Assembly (NCBI GenBank): GCA_028712255.1
Contig: JAQTQJ010000014.1
Coordinates: 1 to 43,156 of the forward strand
Reading direction: 5' to 3'
From: Candidatus Omnitrophota bacterium
GTDB taxonomy: Bacteria; Omnitrophota; Gorgyraeia; Gygaellales; Profunditerraquicolaceae
Length of the DNA: 43,156 bases
The notes under the pieces are model-generated. The model was given only the letters and a program-made list of their open reading frames with translations, did not search any database and had not been told where the DNA came from. The first letter of the stretch is position 1, and each line of letters begins with the position of its first letter. A program made the translations under genes and the position numbers. Shown here one piece after another: positions 8,431 to 16,609 of the stretch.

Positions 8431-9318
8431 TCACTTTCTATAACCCATCTTTTGAGCGACTACGTAACCTCTAATACCAAAAGGGTATTTTATTATTTTT
8501 CCTAAAAAATGCTCGATGCCAAACAATTTTTCCATTAATATAAACCGCGAAGTTGCGCGAATCTGTTTGAAAACAACCTGTTTATTTTCATAATCAATAG
8601 ACCGGGGGAATTTCCAACTATTGATTCGCTTTACTAGATAAAATCCCGGATAAACAAATGTTCCGAAATGGTTATGTTTTAGAATACTAAAACCGGCAGA
8701 TTGAACTTTATCTATAAGTTCGTTAGCTTCATACCTGCGTATATGGTAATGCACCTGATCGTATATATCATAGAGACTGCGCCCCATCGGAACAGTCACT
8801 ACTAATTTTCCTCCGGGCTTTACAATCCTGAACAATTGTTTTAAAGCTGCCTCGTCATCCTTAATGTGTTCTAATACATTAAGGCAAGTTACCGCATCAA
8901 ACAAATTATCCGAAAACTTGCAATCTACCAAATCCATCTGGAACAGCGGAATATCCGGCAGGCGCTGGTGACAATACATCAGGCCTTCAGAAAAATAATC
9001 CGTGCCTACAGCATGTACATTTGGAAAGTCTTTTAGTATAATTTCCAGCATATGGCCGGAAGAACAACCGACATCCAGATAACAGCAATTTTCATTAGCC
9101 AGTTTGTCTTTAATTCCGTCTATGGCAAGCTTGCGGTTATAGCAATCAATGGGATGCTCCTTCGTAAAATCCTTTAATTGCCGGGTCAACTGATCTGACC
9201 AGCCATTTCCGGAATCGGGCTGACAAAAACTGAAAAACGGATAGCTCCTTCCGTCAATTTTAAAACTTCCTTCATAGACTGCTCCGGGCAGGATTTTTTC
9301 GACCATTTCTTTCATCAT
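8431..9318 (-). CDS. Class I SAM-dependent methyltransferase
   Basis: This soluble methyltransferase has the class I signature CYLDVGCSSGHMLE (about residue 80-92), an acidic residue after the second strand (HAVGTDYF) and LFDAVTCLNVLEHIKDDE, the Methyltransf_11-type post-motif II segment. KPGGKLVVTVP is the classical late strand. It probably methylates a sugar hydroxyl in the glycan. The start is uncertain: a TTG at 9354 would overlap the upstream glycosyltransferase by 23 bases, while two ATGs at 9318 and 9315 lack strong ribosome sites. I use 9318 (295 residues). The basic C-terminus (YPFGIRGYVVAQKMGYRK) could touch the membrane, but this is a guess. Confidence 0.85.
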   Translation of the reverse strand: MMKEMVEKILPGAVYEGSFKIDGRSYPFFSFCQPDSGNGWSDQLTRQLKDFTKEHPIDCYNRKLAIDGIKDKLANENCCYLDVGCSSGHMLEIILKDFPNVHAVGTDYFSEGLMYCHQRLPDIPLFQMDLVDCKFSDNLFDAVTCLNVLEHIKDDEAALKQLFRIVKPGGKLVVTVPMGRSLYDIYDQVHYHIRRYEANELIDKVQSAGFSILKHNHFGTFVYPGFYLVKRINSWKFPRSIDYENKQVVFKQIRATSRFILMEKLFGIEHFLGKIIKYPFGIRGYVVAQKMGYRK

Positions 9319-9331
9319 TCCGATATCGATA

Positions 9332-10282
9332 TTATTTAATACCCTCGAAGCCAACAGCTTTATCTATTATATAAGCCGGCCTCTTTTGCATCTCATCGTA
9401 TATACGCGCAAAATACTCACCCATTATCCCTAGGCTCAACAGTTGGAGCCCGCTTAAAAAAGAAATCAAGATAACCAGGGTAGGATTACCCCATTTAATA
9501 TCAAAATTTAATAGTTTTAGTAACAAATATGTCATCCCAAACAAGAAGCTAAACAGAGAAATAATTACACCTAAGATAGATATCAAGTGCAAAGGATATT
9601 TAGAGAAACCGAAGACGCCATTTAATCCTATACGTATGGAGCCAAAAAGCCTATTATAGTTGCCCTTGCCTGCAAACCGCTTATCACGATGATAGGGTAT
9701 GCCGATTTGGCTAAAACCTATGTACGCCACTAATCCGCGTAAGAACCCATCATGCTCTTTCAGTTCTTTCAAATGCCCGACCACTTCTTTGCTCATTAAG
9801 CGGAAATCCCCGGTATTAGCGGGAATTTTGACGTCTGCCATCTTATTAATTAAACGGTACCCTAGATAAGAAACTACCCTTTTTATGAGAGTCTCTCCCC
9901 TGCGGCTTACCCTTTGAGCATAAACTACGTGGTAGCCTTCCTTCCATTTTTTTACCATCTCTCCGATGACTTCCGGGGGGTCTTGAAGATCAACATCAAT
10001 TACTACACAAGCATCGCCGGTGGCATAATGTATGCCTGCTATAGTGCAAGCCGGCTGTCCGAACCTGCGAGACATCTTCAAAAGCTTGACTGCGGGATAA
10101 TTTCTACGCAAATTCATGATAATGTCTTCGGTGTTATCCGTGCACGGATCCGATACAAAGATAATTTCATAATCACACCGGAGATCATGAATAACCGTTA
10201 ATATCCTCTCCATAAATGGCTTTATATTATTCTCTTCATTATAAACCGGTGCTATTATAGAAAGCTTATAATTAGAATTCAT
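9332..10282 (-). CDS. Polyprenyl-phosphate glycosyltransferase, GT2 (DPM1/GtrB/ArnC-like)
   Basis: This 316-residue membrane-anchored GT2 probably transfers a sugar from a nucleotide donor to undecaprenyl phosphate. It begins with the IIAPVYNEENN strand, has VIDVDLQDPPEVI (about 94-106) holding the metal-binding Asp residues, and SRRFGQPACTIAGI. Two hydrophobic segments follow near the C-terminus (about 226-265 and 270-300), as in GtrB and ArnC. A strong GGGAGGAAGG precedes the ATG at 10282. It lies 17 bases after a GT-C membrane transferase, which could use the lipid-linked sugar it makes on the periplasmic side. This pairing is a common arrangement in glycan-decorating operons. Confidence 0.9.
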   Translation of the reverse strand: MNSNYKLSIIAPVYNEENNIKPFMERILTVIHDLRCDYEIIFVSDPCTDNTEDIIMNLRRNYPAVKLLKMSRRFGQPACTIAGIHYATGDACVVIDVDLQDPPEVIGEMVKKWKEGYHVVYAQRVSRRGETLIKRVVSYLGYRLINKMADVKIPANTGDFRLMSKEVVGHLKELKEHDGFLRGLVAYIGFSQIGIPYHRDKRFAGKGNYNRLFGSIRIGLNGVFGFSKYPLHLISILGVIISLFSFLFGMTYLLLKLLNFDIKWGNPTLVILISFLSGLQLLSLGIMGEYFARIYDEMQKRPAYIIDKAVGFEGIK

Positions 10283-10299
10283 CTTGACCTTCCTCCCTA

Positions 10300-11367
10300 T
10301 TATTTACGCTTAGCAATATAAGAAAAGAATCCATCCCAGGCCCACCCTAAAAAAAATGCAAATAACGGCATCGTCCAGGCAAATTGCCTCTGCAAAAACC
10401 AATATTTCCCGGCCAAATCAAAAAGAAAAATGCAAACAATGGGGATGACAACAGTAATAAAAAGGAACAATAATTGTTTGTATCTGCCTGCATAAGAGAA
10501 AACGACCGGTATAAATACGCCTATAAGTAAAAAATATAATGGCTTAAAACCGATAAGGTTACAAATTATGCCTTTTAAAAAACCCACGGCATTAAGGAAA
10601 GGGTTGGGAATATATTTAAAAGGATCCAGATTATTCTGGGCAACCACATAATGCGGCCCAAATACGGAATATATCCAAAGAGGCATAGAAAAACATAAAA
10701 CGATAGCCGCAAAAGCAAGAGCACTTCTTAAATAAGTTTTAAAATCCTTCTCATCATATTTAGTTAAAAGAGTGAACAAAAGGCAGCTGGAGAACATTAT
10801 GATCCCATAAACATGGAACCAGATCACCAGGATAGAAAATATAATCGCTCCGATTCTTTTTGGTATGCTTAGTTTAAAATTTAGATCGTTTATCCTTTGG
10901 AACAAATATAACATAGCCAAGGCAAGCGTAGGCAATATAGCGTAGGCCCTTATTTCAGTGGCATGTGTAATTAAGGTTGCATTAAAACAAACAATACTAA
11001 AAGTAATAAGATATGCCCAAATTGACTTAAAATACCGATTACAGATACGATATAATATATAAAAACCTATAATGCTGGCAATTATGCAAGGTATTGCTAG
11101 ACCCCATTTATTATACGAAAAAATTTTGAAAAACGGAAAAAAGAGATAGGCATCACCAAATAAATATGAACAATAGCCGAATTTTGGTAACGCATTTAAA
11201 AGTTCTAAAAATGTCCCTTTCATATAACTTAACTCATACAATTCATCAGCCCATAACGTATGGTGATATAAAACCATAATTCTCAGGTATAGCGCATATA
11301 TACAAACAATACTTACAAAAAGAGGAGTAAAATTTTTATGAATATATCTACTAATATTTTTCAACAT
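10300..11367 (-). CDS. GT-C-fold membrane glycosyltransferase (PMT/ArnT-like)
   Basis: This 355-residue polytopic membrane protein has many hydrophobic segments and the early exoplasmic motif HTLWADELYEL (D41, E42), which resembles the acidic catalytic loop of GT-C enzymes of the PMT/ArnT type. Such enzymes take the sugar from a polyprenyl-phosphate donor and add it to a glycan, lipid or protein on the outer face. At 355 residues it is shorter than typical ArnT (about 550), so it may lack the periplasmic C-terminal domain. It is the first gene after a 215-base gap and may begin a separate transcript. The downstream GtrB-like gene could supply its donor. Confidence 0.78.
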   Translation of the reverse strand: MLKNISRYIHKNFTPLFVSIVCIYALYLRIMVLYHHTLWADELYELSYMKGTFLELLNALPKFGYCSYLFGDAYLFFPFFKIFSYNKWGLAIPCIIASIIGFYILYRICNRYFKSIWAYLITFSIVCFNATLITHATEIRAYAILPTLALAMLYLFQRINDLNFKLSIPKRIGAIIFSILVIWFHVYGIIMFSSCLLFTLLTKYDEKDFKTYLRSALAFAAIVLCFSMPLWIYSVFGPHYVVAQNNLDPFKYIPNPFLNAVGFLKGIICNLIGFKPLYFLLIGVFIPVVFSYAGRYKQLLFLFITVVIPIVCIFLFDLAGKYWFLQRQFAWTMPLFAFFLGWAWDGFFSYIAKRK

Positions 11368-11582
11368 CTCTACGAATCCTTTTTGTTAGTCAGTATACTA
11401 AACATTCTGCCTTAAGGCCTCTTTTTACTATGCTATAATCGATTCTCTTGACATATTATACCCTGAATGCTGATATAATTAGTGAATTAAGCGAGCGGAA
11501 TCTTCAGCAATTTCCTAATCTCACTTAAAGCGATACCCAACTCTTGCTGTGTCATACCATAATAGTAAACTGGACAGTTTTT
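11368..11582. other. Intergenic region, 215 bases, largest gap in the window
   Basis: The part nearest the upstream stop (11487-11582) is an open continuation of the preceding reading frame, listed separately. The rest (11368-11486) holds a minus-strand TATAAT at 11455-11460 that could be a promoter -10, but no good -35 lies 16-18 bases upstream. It also has a 10-base perfect palindrome, GCCTTAAGGC, at 11409-11418. No terminator hairpin with a T-run is convincing. This is the most likely place for an internal promoter for the genes at 11367 and below. Confidence 0.3.
11487..11582 (-). other. In-frame open tail after the TGA of the GT2-radical SAM gene
   Basis: Directly after the TGA at 11583-11585, the same frame stays open for 31 codons up to a TAA at 11487-11489. 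It begins KNCPVYYYG and ends EIRKLLKIPLA, with an internal ATG at 11555. The predicted tail is helix-like and protein-like in composition. A 31-codon open run is not rare by chance, and no ribosome site precedes the internal ATG. It could be the lost C-terminus of the fusion protein, a read-through extension or noise. Confidence 0.3.
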
Positions 11583-13634
11583 TCATAAACGCCCTGTAAC
11601 CATCAAACTATAACTCAACCAGCAAAAATGCGTACAATAACACTCCCCGCGCTTGATACTACGTAGAATCCTCTTCCATTCCTCATAAGCTAAAAGATGA
11701 TTAATATTATAATCCAGTTGACGTATATTGATTCCCGAATACGGAAGAATCTCACAGGAAGAAATGTTGCCGCAATAATCAATTGCTATAAATTCATTGC
11801 CTGCGCGACAAGGAACCGGCTGGCTTTGGTTTTGAAGCGCTTTAAGACTGTATTCAAATAGTGTGCTCAATATATTTCTTCTTGAAGGCGGATGCTGAAT
11901 TAATAATTTACCGAGGCTTTCCTTTAATAATCGCCATTCGTCGAAAGAAAGAGCCTCGTTTTCATTTGGATCAGAAGAACCCCGAACAGGTTCAAGGAAC
12001 CATTTAGCCTTTGGCATAAAGTCATGAATGAATGCTGCAAGTTTTCCGAGCTGGTCTATATTTTTTTTAGTCACACAGGTATTTACCTGTATCTGAAGTA
12101 CTTCGGGATAAAAAAAACAAAGTTTCTCAAGTTCTTCATAACTTTGGTGTACTTTTTTAAACAACCCCTCGACCCCCCGATTCTGATCATGATATTCTTC
12201 CATCCCGTCTAAAGAAAGGCTAATTATTAAATCCCGGCTGCCGTAAGCAAGAATACCTTTAACTTTTTCATAGATACGTCTGGGGTCATATCCGTTTGTG
12301 GGGATCGTAATACAGACATCTGACCTATTATCGATAAAACACCGGCAGATTTTATCTATATCCTCCCTGAGAAAAGGTTCACCGCCTCCTAAAACAACAT
12401 TATTTACATCACTTAATGATACCGTAAATAGACGAATCTCTTCTAAAGTGAGAAATTTTGCGGGTTTGTTAAGTTCTTGCCGTAGAAAACACATCTTGCA
12501 GGTAGCATTGCATTTATTGGTAATCTGAAAAACTAAACTTTTCACCGGTAAAGAAAGTGCTAATCTATCTTCCATTTCTTTATTGAGCTCGAGTAGGTAT
12601 CGACGTGGCCTTTTCCTAAAACAATCTACCCTCCATCGCTTAAACATAATCCTCGGGAAGTTAAAGAATATGGAAGCCGACATTCTAAAAAATACGAAAA
12701 TCTTCCAACTCTTAGAGTTTACCTCTTTCCGGACTCTTTCATCAAAAACTATCGGACGTTTCTGAAAGAATTTCTTCGCCCTCAACCAGAACTCTGATCT
12801 AAAGAAATAGAAATTCTGCCATCGGAAAATTTTGTTTAAAATATGGCTCAGGGGATAATGCTCTAATAAGACAAAAAAATTATTACGAAAGTATAAGTAC
12901 CGCTTCTCCCGGGCCCTCTTACTCATCGCCTGGCTCTCCAAGTGATACGTAATCATATCAGGTAAATAAACTACATCATAACCGGTTAAATGCACCCGAA
13001 TACTTAAATCTAAGTCCTCACTAATGTAATAATATTTTGCATCAAAGCCACCGATCAACTCAAAGATATTCCTCCGGATAACAGTGCCCGCAGAACAAGC
13101 GCCCAAAACTTTACCGGAAATTTTATGATTATTCAAGACAAGATCTTGATGCTTTTTATAGAACGCTCCTGCGAATGTAGGGCCTTCCCCTTTAATTCCG
13201 CAATCCAGTATAATATCCGAGTCGAAACCACTCACAACCATAGTCGCAATTTGCCCGATTTTAGGATCACCCTGCAGATAAGCAATACCCTTTTTAATCC
13301 AATCCTGATCCTTAAGAATAACATCGTCATCTAAAAAGACAAGATATGCACTGTTACCCATACGCGCCGCAATATTCCTGTTATACGCCGGTCCGCGATT
13401 GCGAGACTGCTCTATAACTTTAACCCCCGGGAATCTATCACGGATAACCCTGACTGTCCGGTCGATAGAATGGTCGTCAATTATAATGTAATTGAAATTC
13501 TGAAAAGATTGTTTTGCGAGCGAATCTAAAAGTTGCAAGATATGCTTCTCGCCGTTATAGGTCGTAATAATAACATCTACGCGCTCGTCTTTAGTAATTC
13601 CGCTGCCCGGCTTCTCATCAGTGTAGGAACTCAC
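11583..13634 (-). CDS. Fusion of GT2 glycosyltransferase and radical SAM/SPASM enzyme
   Basis: This 683-residue protein joins two enzymes. Residues about 18-270 are a GT2 domain with VIITTYNGEK, IIIDDHSIDRT (51-60), the metal-binding FLDDDV (100-105) and SEDLDLSIRV (205-213). After a basic linker (about 280-355) comes a radical SAM domain with CNATCKMC (C375, C379, C382), VLGGGEPFLRED, and a C-terminal SPASM-like region (CRAGNEFIAIDYCGNISSCEILP and CYCTHFC). The GT2 part could transfer a sugar, and the radical SAM part could modify the same glycan or an acceptor. The start is GTG at 13634 with GGAG 7 bases upstream. No frame change occurs in the linker, so the fusion looks real. The frame remains open for 31 codons after the TGA. 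Confidence 0.88.
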   Translation of the reverse strand: MSSYTDEKPGSGITKDERVDVIITTYNGEKHILQLLDSLAKQSFQNFNYIIIDDHSIDRTVRVIRDRFPGVKVIEQSRNRGPAYNRNIAARMGNSAYLVFLDDDVILKDQDWIKKGIAYLQGDPKIGQIATMVVSGFDSDIILDCGIKGEGPTFAGAFYKKHQDLVLNNHKISGKVLGACSAGTVIRRNIFELIGGFDAKYYYISEDLDLSIRVHLTGYDVVYLPDMITYHLESQAMSKRAREKRYLYFRNNFFVLLEHYPLSHILNKIFRWQNFYFFRSEFWLRAKKFFQKRPIVFDERVRKEVNSKSWKIFVFFRMSASIFFNFPRIMFKRWRVDCFRKRPRRYLLELNKEMEDRLALSLPVKSLVFQITNKCNATCKMCFLRQELNKPAKFLTLEEIRLFTVSLSDVNNVVLGGGEPFLREDIDKICRCFIDNRSDVCITIPTNGYDPRRIYEKVKGILAYGSRDLIISLSLDGMEEYHDQNRGVEGLFKKVHQSYEELEKLCFFYPEVLQIQVNTCVTKKNIDQLGKLAAFIHDFMPKAKWFLEPVRGSSDPNENEALSFDEWRLLKESLGKLLIQHPPSRRNILSTLFEYSLKALQNQSQPVPCRAGNEFIAIDYCGNISSCEILPYSGINIRQLDYNINHLLAYEEWKRILRSIKRGECYCTHFCWLSYSLMVTGRL

Positions 13635-13660
13635 TATTTATCTCCTATTTTTAAAATCAC

Positions 13661-14572
13661 TTAACGGCCATAAATTATATTGATTATTTTTTTATAGAGT
13701 CTCGGAGAACTATACTGATATTTTTCAATCAATCTGTCCGCTATCATATCTCGAAATATATAAGGTGGATGCAACAAAGGAAATTCAACATGTTTTTTTT
13801 CCAGGTTAGCCACTATACTCTTGGCCATAGTATGCGTACCGCTACTCCCAAAACCAATGTTTGACACTAAATTCACATCCGGAACAATAGCGATACCGTT
13901 CTGCAACCAGCAGGCAAACAACCATTGGTAATCCCATGTATCGATCTTCCTCTGATATACTTTTTCAAAAATATTACTCCAGTAGGAAACCTCTTTTCTA
14001 TCTTCAAGGATATTAAGAAGTAATCGTTTCTCGCTGACTTCAGGCCATAATTTCATATCCACATCATAATATTTCCATGCCCTTCTCCAGGATGCCCAAC
14101 CCCATATAATGGTATATCTTGAAAAATAATAGCTGTATTCCGTAAACTTCCTGCCAAATTGGAAATTACTTCCGCTTATCATCGTAATCCGTTTATCATT
14201 TCTGTAATACTCTAAAAGTTCTTTGCAAAATCTAAAAAAAGTAAAGTCCGGCAAGCAATCATCCTCAAGAATAATTCCTTCTTCAACATTTTCAAAGAAC
14301 CAGTTAACGGCACTACTAAGAGCAGTCCTGCAACCTGAATTCCTTTCCCTGAAAAAGGTCTTCGTCTCGCAATCCCAGTCAATTTGTTCAATAATTTTTC
14401 GAGCTTGGTCACACTTCTCTTTATCTTTTGCTACTCCTTCTCTAGGCCCATCTGCGGAAATGAAAAGCTTAGAAGGCTTACATTTTTTGATCTGTTCAAA
14501 AACCTTAAATGTCGTATCAGGCCTATTAAAAATTAATAGCAACACGGGAATATCAAATTTATCCTTATTCAC
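13661..14572 (-). CDS. Glycosyltransferase-like protein (HlpA-like, GT-A fold)
   Basis: This 303-residue protein starts IPVLLLIFNRPDTTFKVFEQ, has the acidic metal site IILEDDCLPD (EDD about 103-105), and IIWGWASWRRAW (about 156-167). I recall these from proteins annotated as hemolytic protein HlpA-like or nucleotide-diphospho-sugar transferases, which have a GT-A fold. It likely adds one sugar of the repeat unit. The start is GTG at 14572 with AGG 8 bases upstream. The 115-base gap upstream may contain a weak promoter. The annotated name of the relatives should not be taken as evidence for hemolysis. Confidence 0.75.
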   Translation of the reverse strand: MNKDKFDIPVLLLIFNRPDTTFKVFEQIKKCKPSKLFISADGPREGVAKDKEKCDQARKIIEQIDWDCETKTFFRERNSGCRTALSSAVNWFFENVEEGIILEDDCLPDFTFFRFCKELLEYYRNDKRITMISGSNFQFGRKFTEYSYYFSRYTIIWGWASWRRAWKYYDVDMKLWPEVSEKRLLLNILEDRKEVSYWSNIFEKVYQRKIDTWDYQWLFACWLQNGIAIVPDVNLVSNIGFGSSGTHTMAKSIVANLEKKHVEFPLLHPPYIFRDMIADRLIEKYQYSSPRLYKKIINIIYGR

Positions 14573-14687
14573 TTTATAACCTTTCTATTTTTTCTAAGAG
14601 AACATCGTAATCAAACCGTGATTGACACATTCACAATAAATTCGGTTTAGTAAGAGTTCAACTATGCTACAAGGCAATTTTCCCTAA
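14573..14687. other. Intergenic region, 115 bases
   Basis: This is the second-largest gap in the window, between the methyltransferase stop and the GTG of the HlpA-like gene. A small inverted repeat (AATCA and TGATT around a CGGTT loop) lies near 14609-14623 and resembles an operator more than a terminator. No T-run hairpin, RNA gene or coding frame is seen. Confidence 0.25.
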
Positions 14688-15545
14688 TTAAAGAAAAGAG
14701 TCTTTTTTGATACCAAGCCCAATCAGTATATTTATAATCATACTTTTTATAGTGCTTAAGTCACACTTCAAAAATGCCGCTATCCTGCTGTTAGGCCTTG
14801 AACAAGTTAGTAATCTTTTAGAATAGCCACTTTTTGTAAGAAAAAGTACGCCCCATGTTTTTCCGGATATTTCCCCAAACCAAGCGTTTTCCAGATAATC
14901 GCTATTCTCAAGGATATTCAGCCCCGAAGGAATAACTACACGCTCATTTAATCTACGGATATCCTCGTATTTCCCTCCATGGGCAAAAGGGCCGTAATCA
15001 AATGTAAGAGCCATAATCCCTCCCGGCTTAAGCACCCGGGACATCTCTTTAATCGCTTTATCCTGTTCTTTATACGACAAGTGCTCAAGGACGCATACGC
15101 TAAAAACTCTGTCAAAAAAATTATTTTCATAAGGCATCTGAGTCATATTCCCCTTTAGATTATGCATTCCCAGCCCCATCGTTTGAGATACAAAATCAGC
15201 ATTTTCTACTATTCCTTGTTTGCGCCAATCAATGTCTATTGTGTATACGTGGCACCCTTTTGACGCCAGGTAAAAGCTAAAGATCGTACTGGCTCCTCCG
15301 CAATCTAAAACTTTCATATCTCTTAGCGGAGCACTGTTTACTACTATGGTAGAAATTTCCCAGAGCTTGCGCTTAAACCAGATATCATCTTTTCCCCATC
15401 CGGAATCAAATTCAGCCTGATAAGTCGTAAACTTAAGCCCCTTACTTTCAAAAATGTGTATTAACCCCATAATCTCTCCTATGATCCTAGATTGAGGGTC
15501 CAACTTCAATTCTTCAAGGTTCAGGGTTTTATTAATTATTTTCAT
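14688..15545 (-). CDS. Class I SAM-dependent methyltransferase
   Basis: This 285-residue soluble methyltransferase has the SAM motif MKVLDCGGASTIFSFYLA (about 77-94), an acidic YTIDIDW at the end of the second strand, FDRVFSVCVLEHLSYKEQ, and KPGGIMALTFDYGP. An N-terminal extension of about 70 residues precedes the core. It probably methylates a sugar or glycan terminus. The start is uncertain: ATG at 15545 or TTG at 15560, which overlaps the upstream TGA; neither has a good ribosome site. It follows a SPASM radical SAM gene directly. Confidence 0.85.
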   Translation of the reverse strand: MKIINKTLNLEELKLDPQSRIIGEIMGLIHIFESKGLKFTTYQAEFDSGWGKDDIWFKRKLWEISTIVVNSAPLRDMKVLDCGGASTIFSFYLASKGCHVYTIDIDWRKQGIVENADFVSQTMGLGMHNLKGNMTQMPYENNFFDRVFSVCVLEHLSYKEQDKAIKEMSRVLKPGGIMALTFDYGPFAHGGKYEDIRRLNERVVIPSGLNILENSDYLENAWFGEISGKTWGVLFLTKSGYSKRLLTCSRPNSRIAAFLKCDLSTIKSMIINILIGLGIKKDSFL

Positions 15546-15556
15546 CGCATAAAATA

Positions 15557-16609
15557 TCAAATAAAGTTCAGTTGACCTATATCGTCGATGACTAATTTTT
15601 GCATAAGTTCATTATAGTAATGGAAACGACAGTCGTATTTATTACAATCCTCTTTTTTGATATTTCTTATCTTTGACCAGTGCTTATGGGAATACCAGAT
15701 ATCCCTTAAAGGAGTTTTGAGCATATTCCCCAAACAGTGCTCTTTGGCGCGGTGGCGATAGTAACAGCATATATAAACATTACCAAATGGATCTACAACC
15801 AGCTGAAGAGGCGAAAGCCAGCAATTGATTTTGAGCGCCGTTTTATCAAAATCAGGTATGATCGTCACCCTTGGATATTTAGACCTTAAGCTCTCAATCT
15901 TATTCAGCAGCGCGGATAAAATTCTTTTATTTTTAAGTTCAGAGGGCATGTTTCTTACCAGTTTAAACTGCAGGGAATCAACCTTTATCTTGCCTGCAAG
16001 AGCCACGGCACTAACCACATCCTTGTAATTATTGGAATCAATACTATACTTCATGGATATCTGTAGCTTGCTTTCCTTTTTATGTTCGTCTCTAAGTTTT
16101 ATAAGGTTTTCTAAATTTGCAATTACTTTTTTAAAACCAACTTTTTCATTAACGGGGCGCTTATAGGCATTAAAAACTTTTTCCGAAGCTGACTCAAGGC
16201 TTACTCTACAATAGGAACCGTATTTCACCAGCTTTTCCCGAAGTTCAGGTGTAAGATTGGTACCATTGGTCAAGATGCCGAAAGAGACATTAGAGCTGAT
16301 AAGCCTATCTAATACCTTTGGAAGTGAAGAATTAAGCGTCGGTTCACCTCCTCCGCAAAATTCAATACCTTTAATACCAATATCAATAAGTTGATCAATA
16401 ACGCTCATAAATTCTGTTTCTCCAAGGGAATGTTTAGTCTCATTTAATTCTGTGTAATCGCAACCGATACATCGGTGATTGCAAAGATAGGTTGGGTAAA
16501 GAATCGCCATGCGCGGAGGGGGCATCTTGCCTTTTTTAAGCATCTCCGCTTCATGATGATAGGATAATACCCTGAGTTTCAGATAATCTAGCACACTTAT
16601 ACGTTTCAT
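15557..16609 (-). CDS. Radical SAM/SPASM protein
   Basis: This 350-residue radical SAM enzyme has CNHRCIGC (C43, C47, C50), IEFCGGGEPTLN as the GGE motif, and a C-terminal SPASM-like region with INCWLSPLQLVVDPFGNVY and ICCYYR. The last cysteines lie in DCNKYDCRFHYY. The start is ATG at 16609: a GGGGGAAG precedes it, and it overlaps the TGA of the B12-binding gene upstream (ATGA). Together with the two B12-binding radical SAM proteins upstream it forms a run of three radical SAM genes. Its substrate is unknown, but the operon suggests a glycan precursor. Confidence 0.9.
   Translation of the reverse strand: MKRISVLDYLKLRVLSYHHEAEMLKKGKMPPPRMAILYPTYLCNHRCIGCDYTELNETKHSLGETEFMSVIDQLIDIGIKGIEFCGGGEPTLNSSLPKVLDRLISSNVSFGILTNGTNLTPELREKLVKYGSYCRVSLESASEKVFNAYKRPVNEKVGFKKVIANLENLIKLRDEHKKESKLQISMKYSIDSNNYKDVVSAVALAGKIKVDSLQFKLVRNMPSELKNKRILSALLNKIESLRSKYPRVTIIPDFDKTALKINCWLSPLQLVVDPFGNVYICCYYRHRAKEHCLGNMLKTPLRDIWYSHKHWSKIRNIKKEDCNKYDCRFHYYNELMQKLVIDDIGQLNFI

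Noticed and set aside
11409-11418. GCCTTAAGGC palindrome followed on the plus strand by a T-rich stretch, as a terminator
   Set aside because: The palindrome has no loop and only 5 base pairs per arm, and the T-rich side is on the strand without genes.
11448-11479. Plus-strand promoter with TTGACA at 11448-11453 and TATAAT at 11474-11479
   Set aside because: The spacer is 20 bases, too long for a standard sigma-70 promoter, and it would point into the antisense of the GT2-radical SAM gene.
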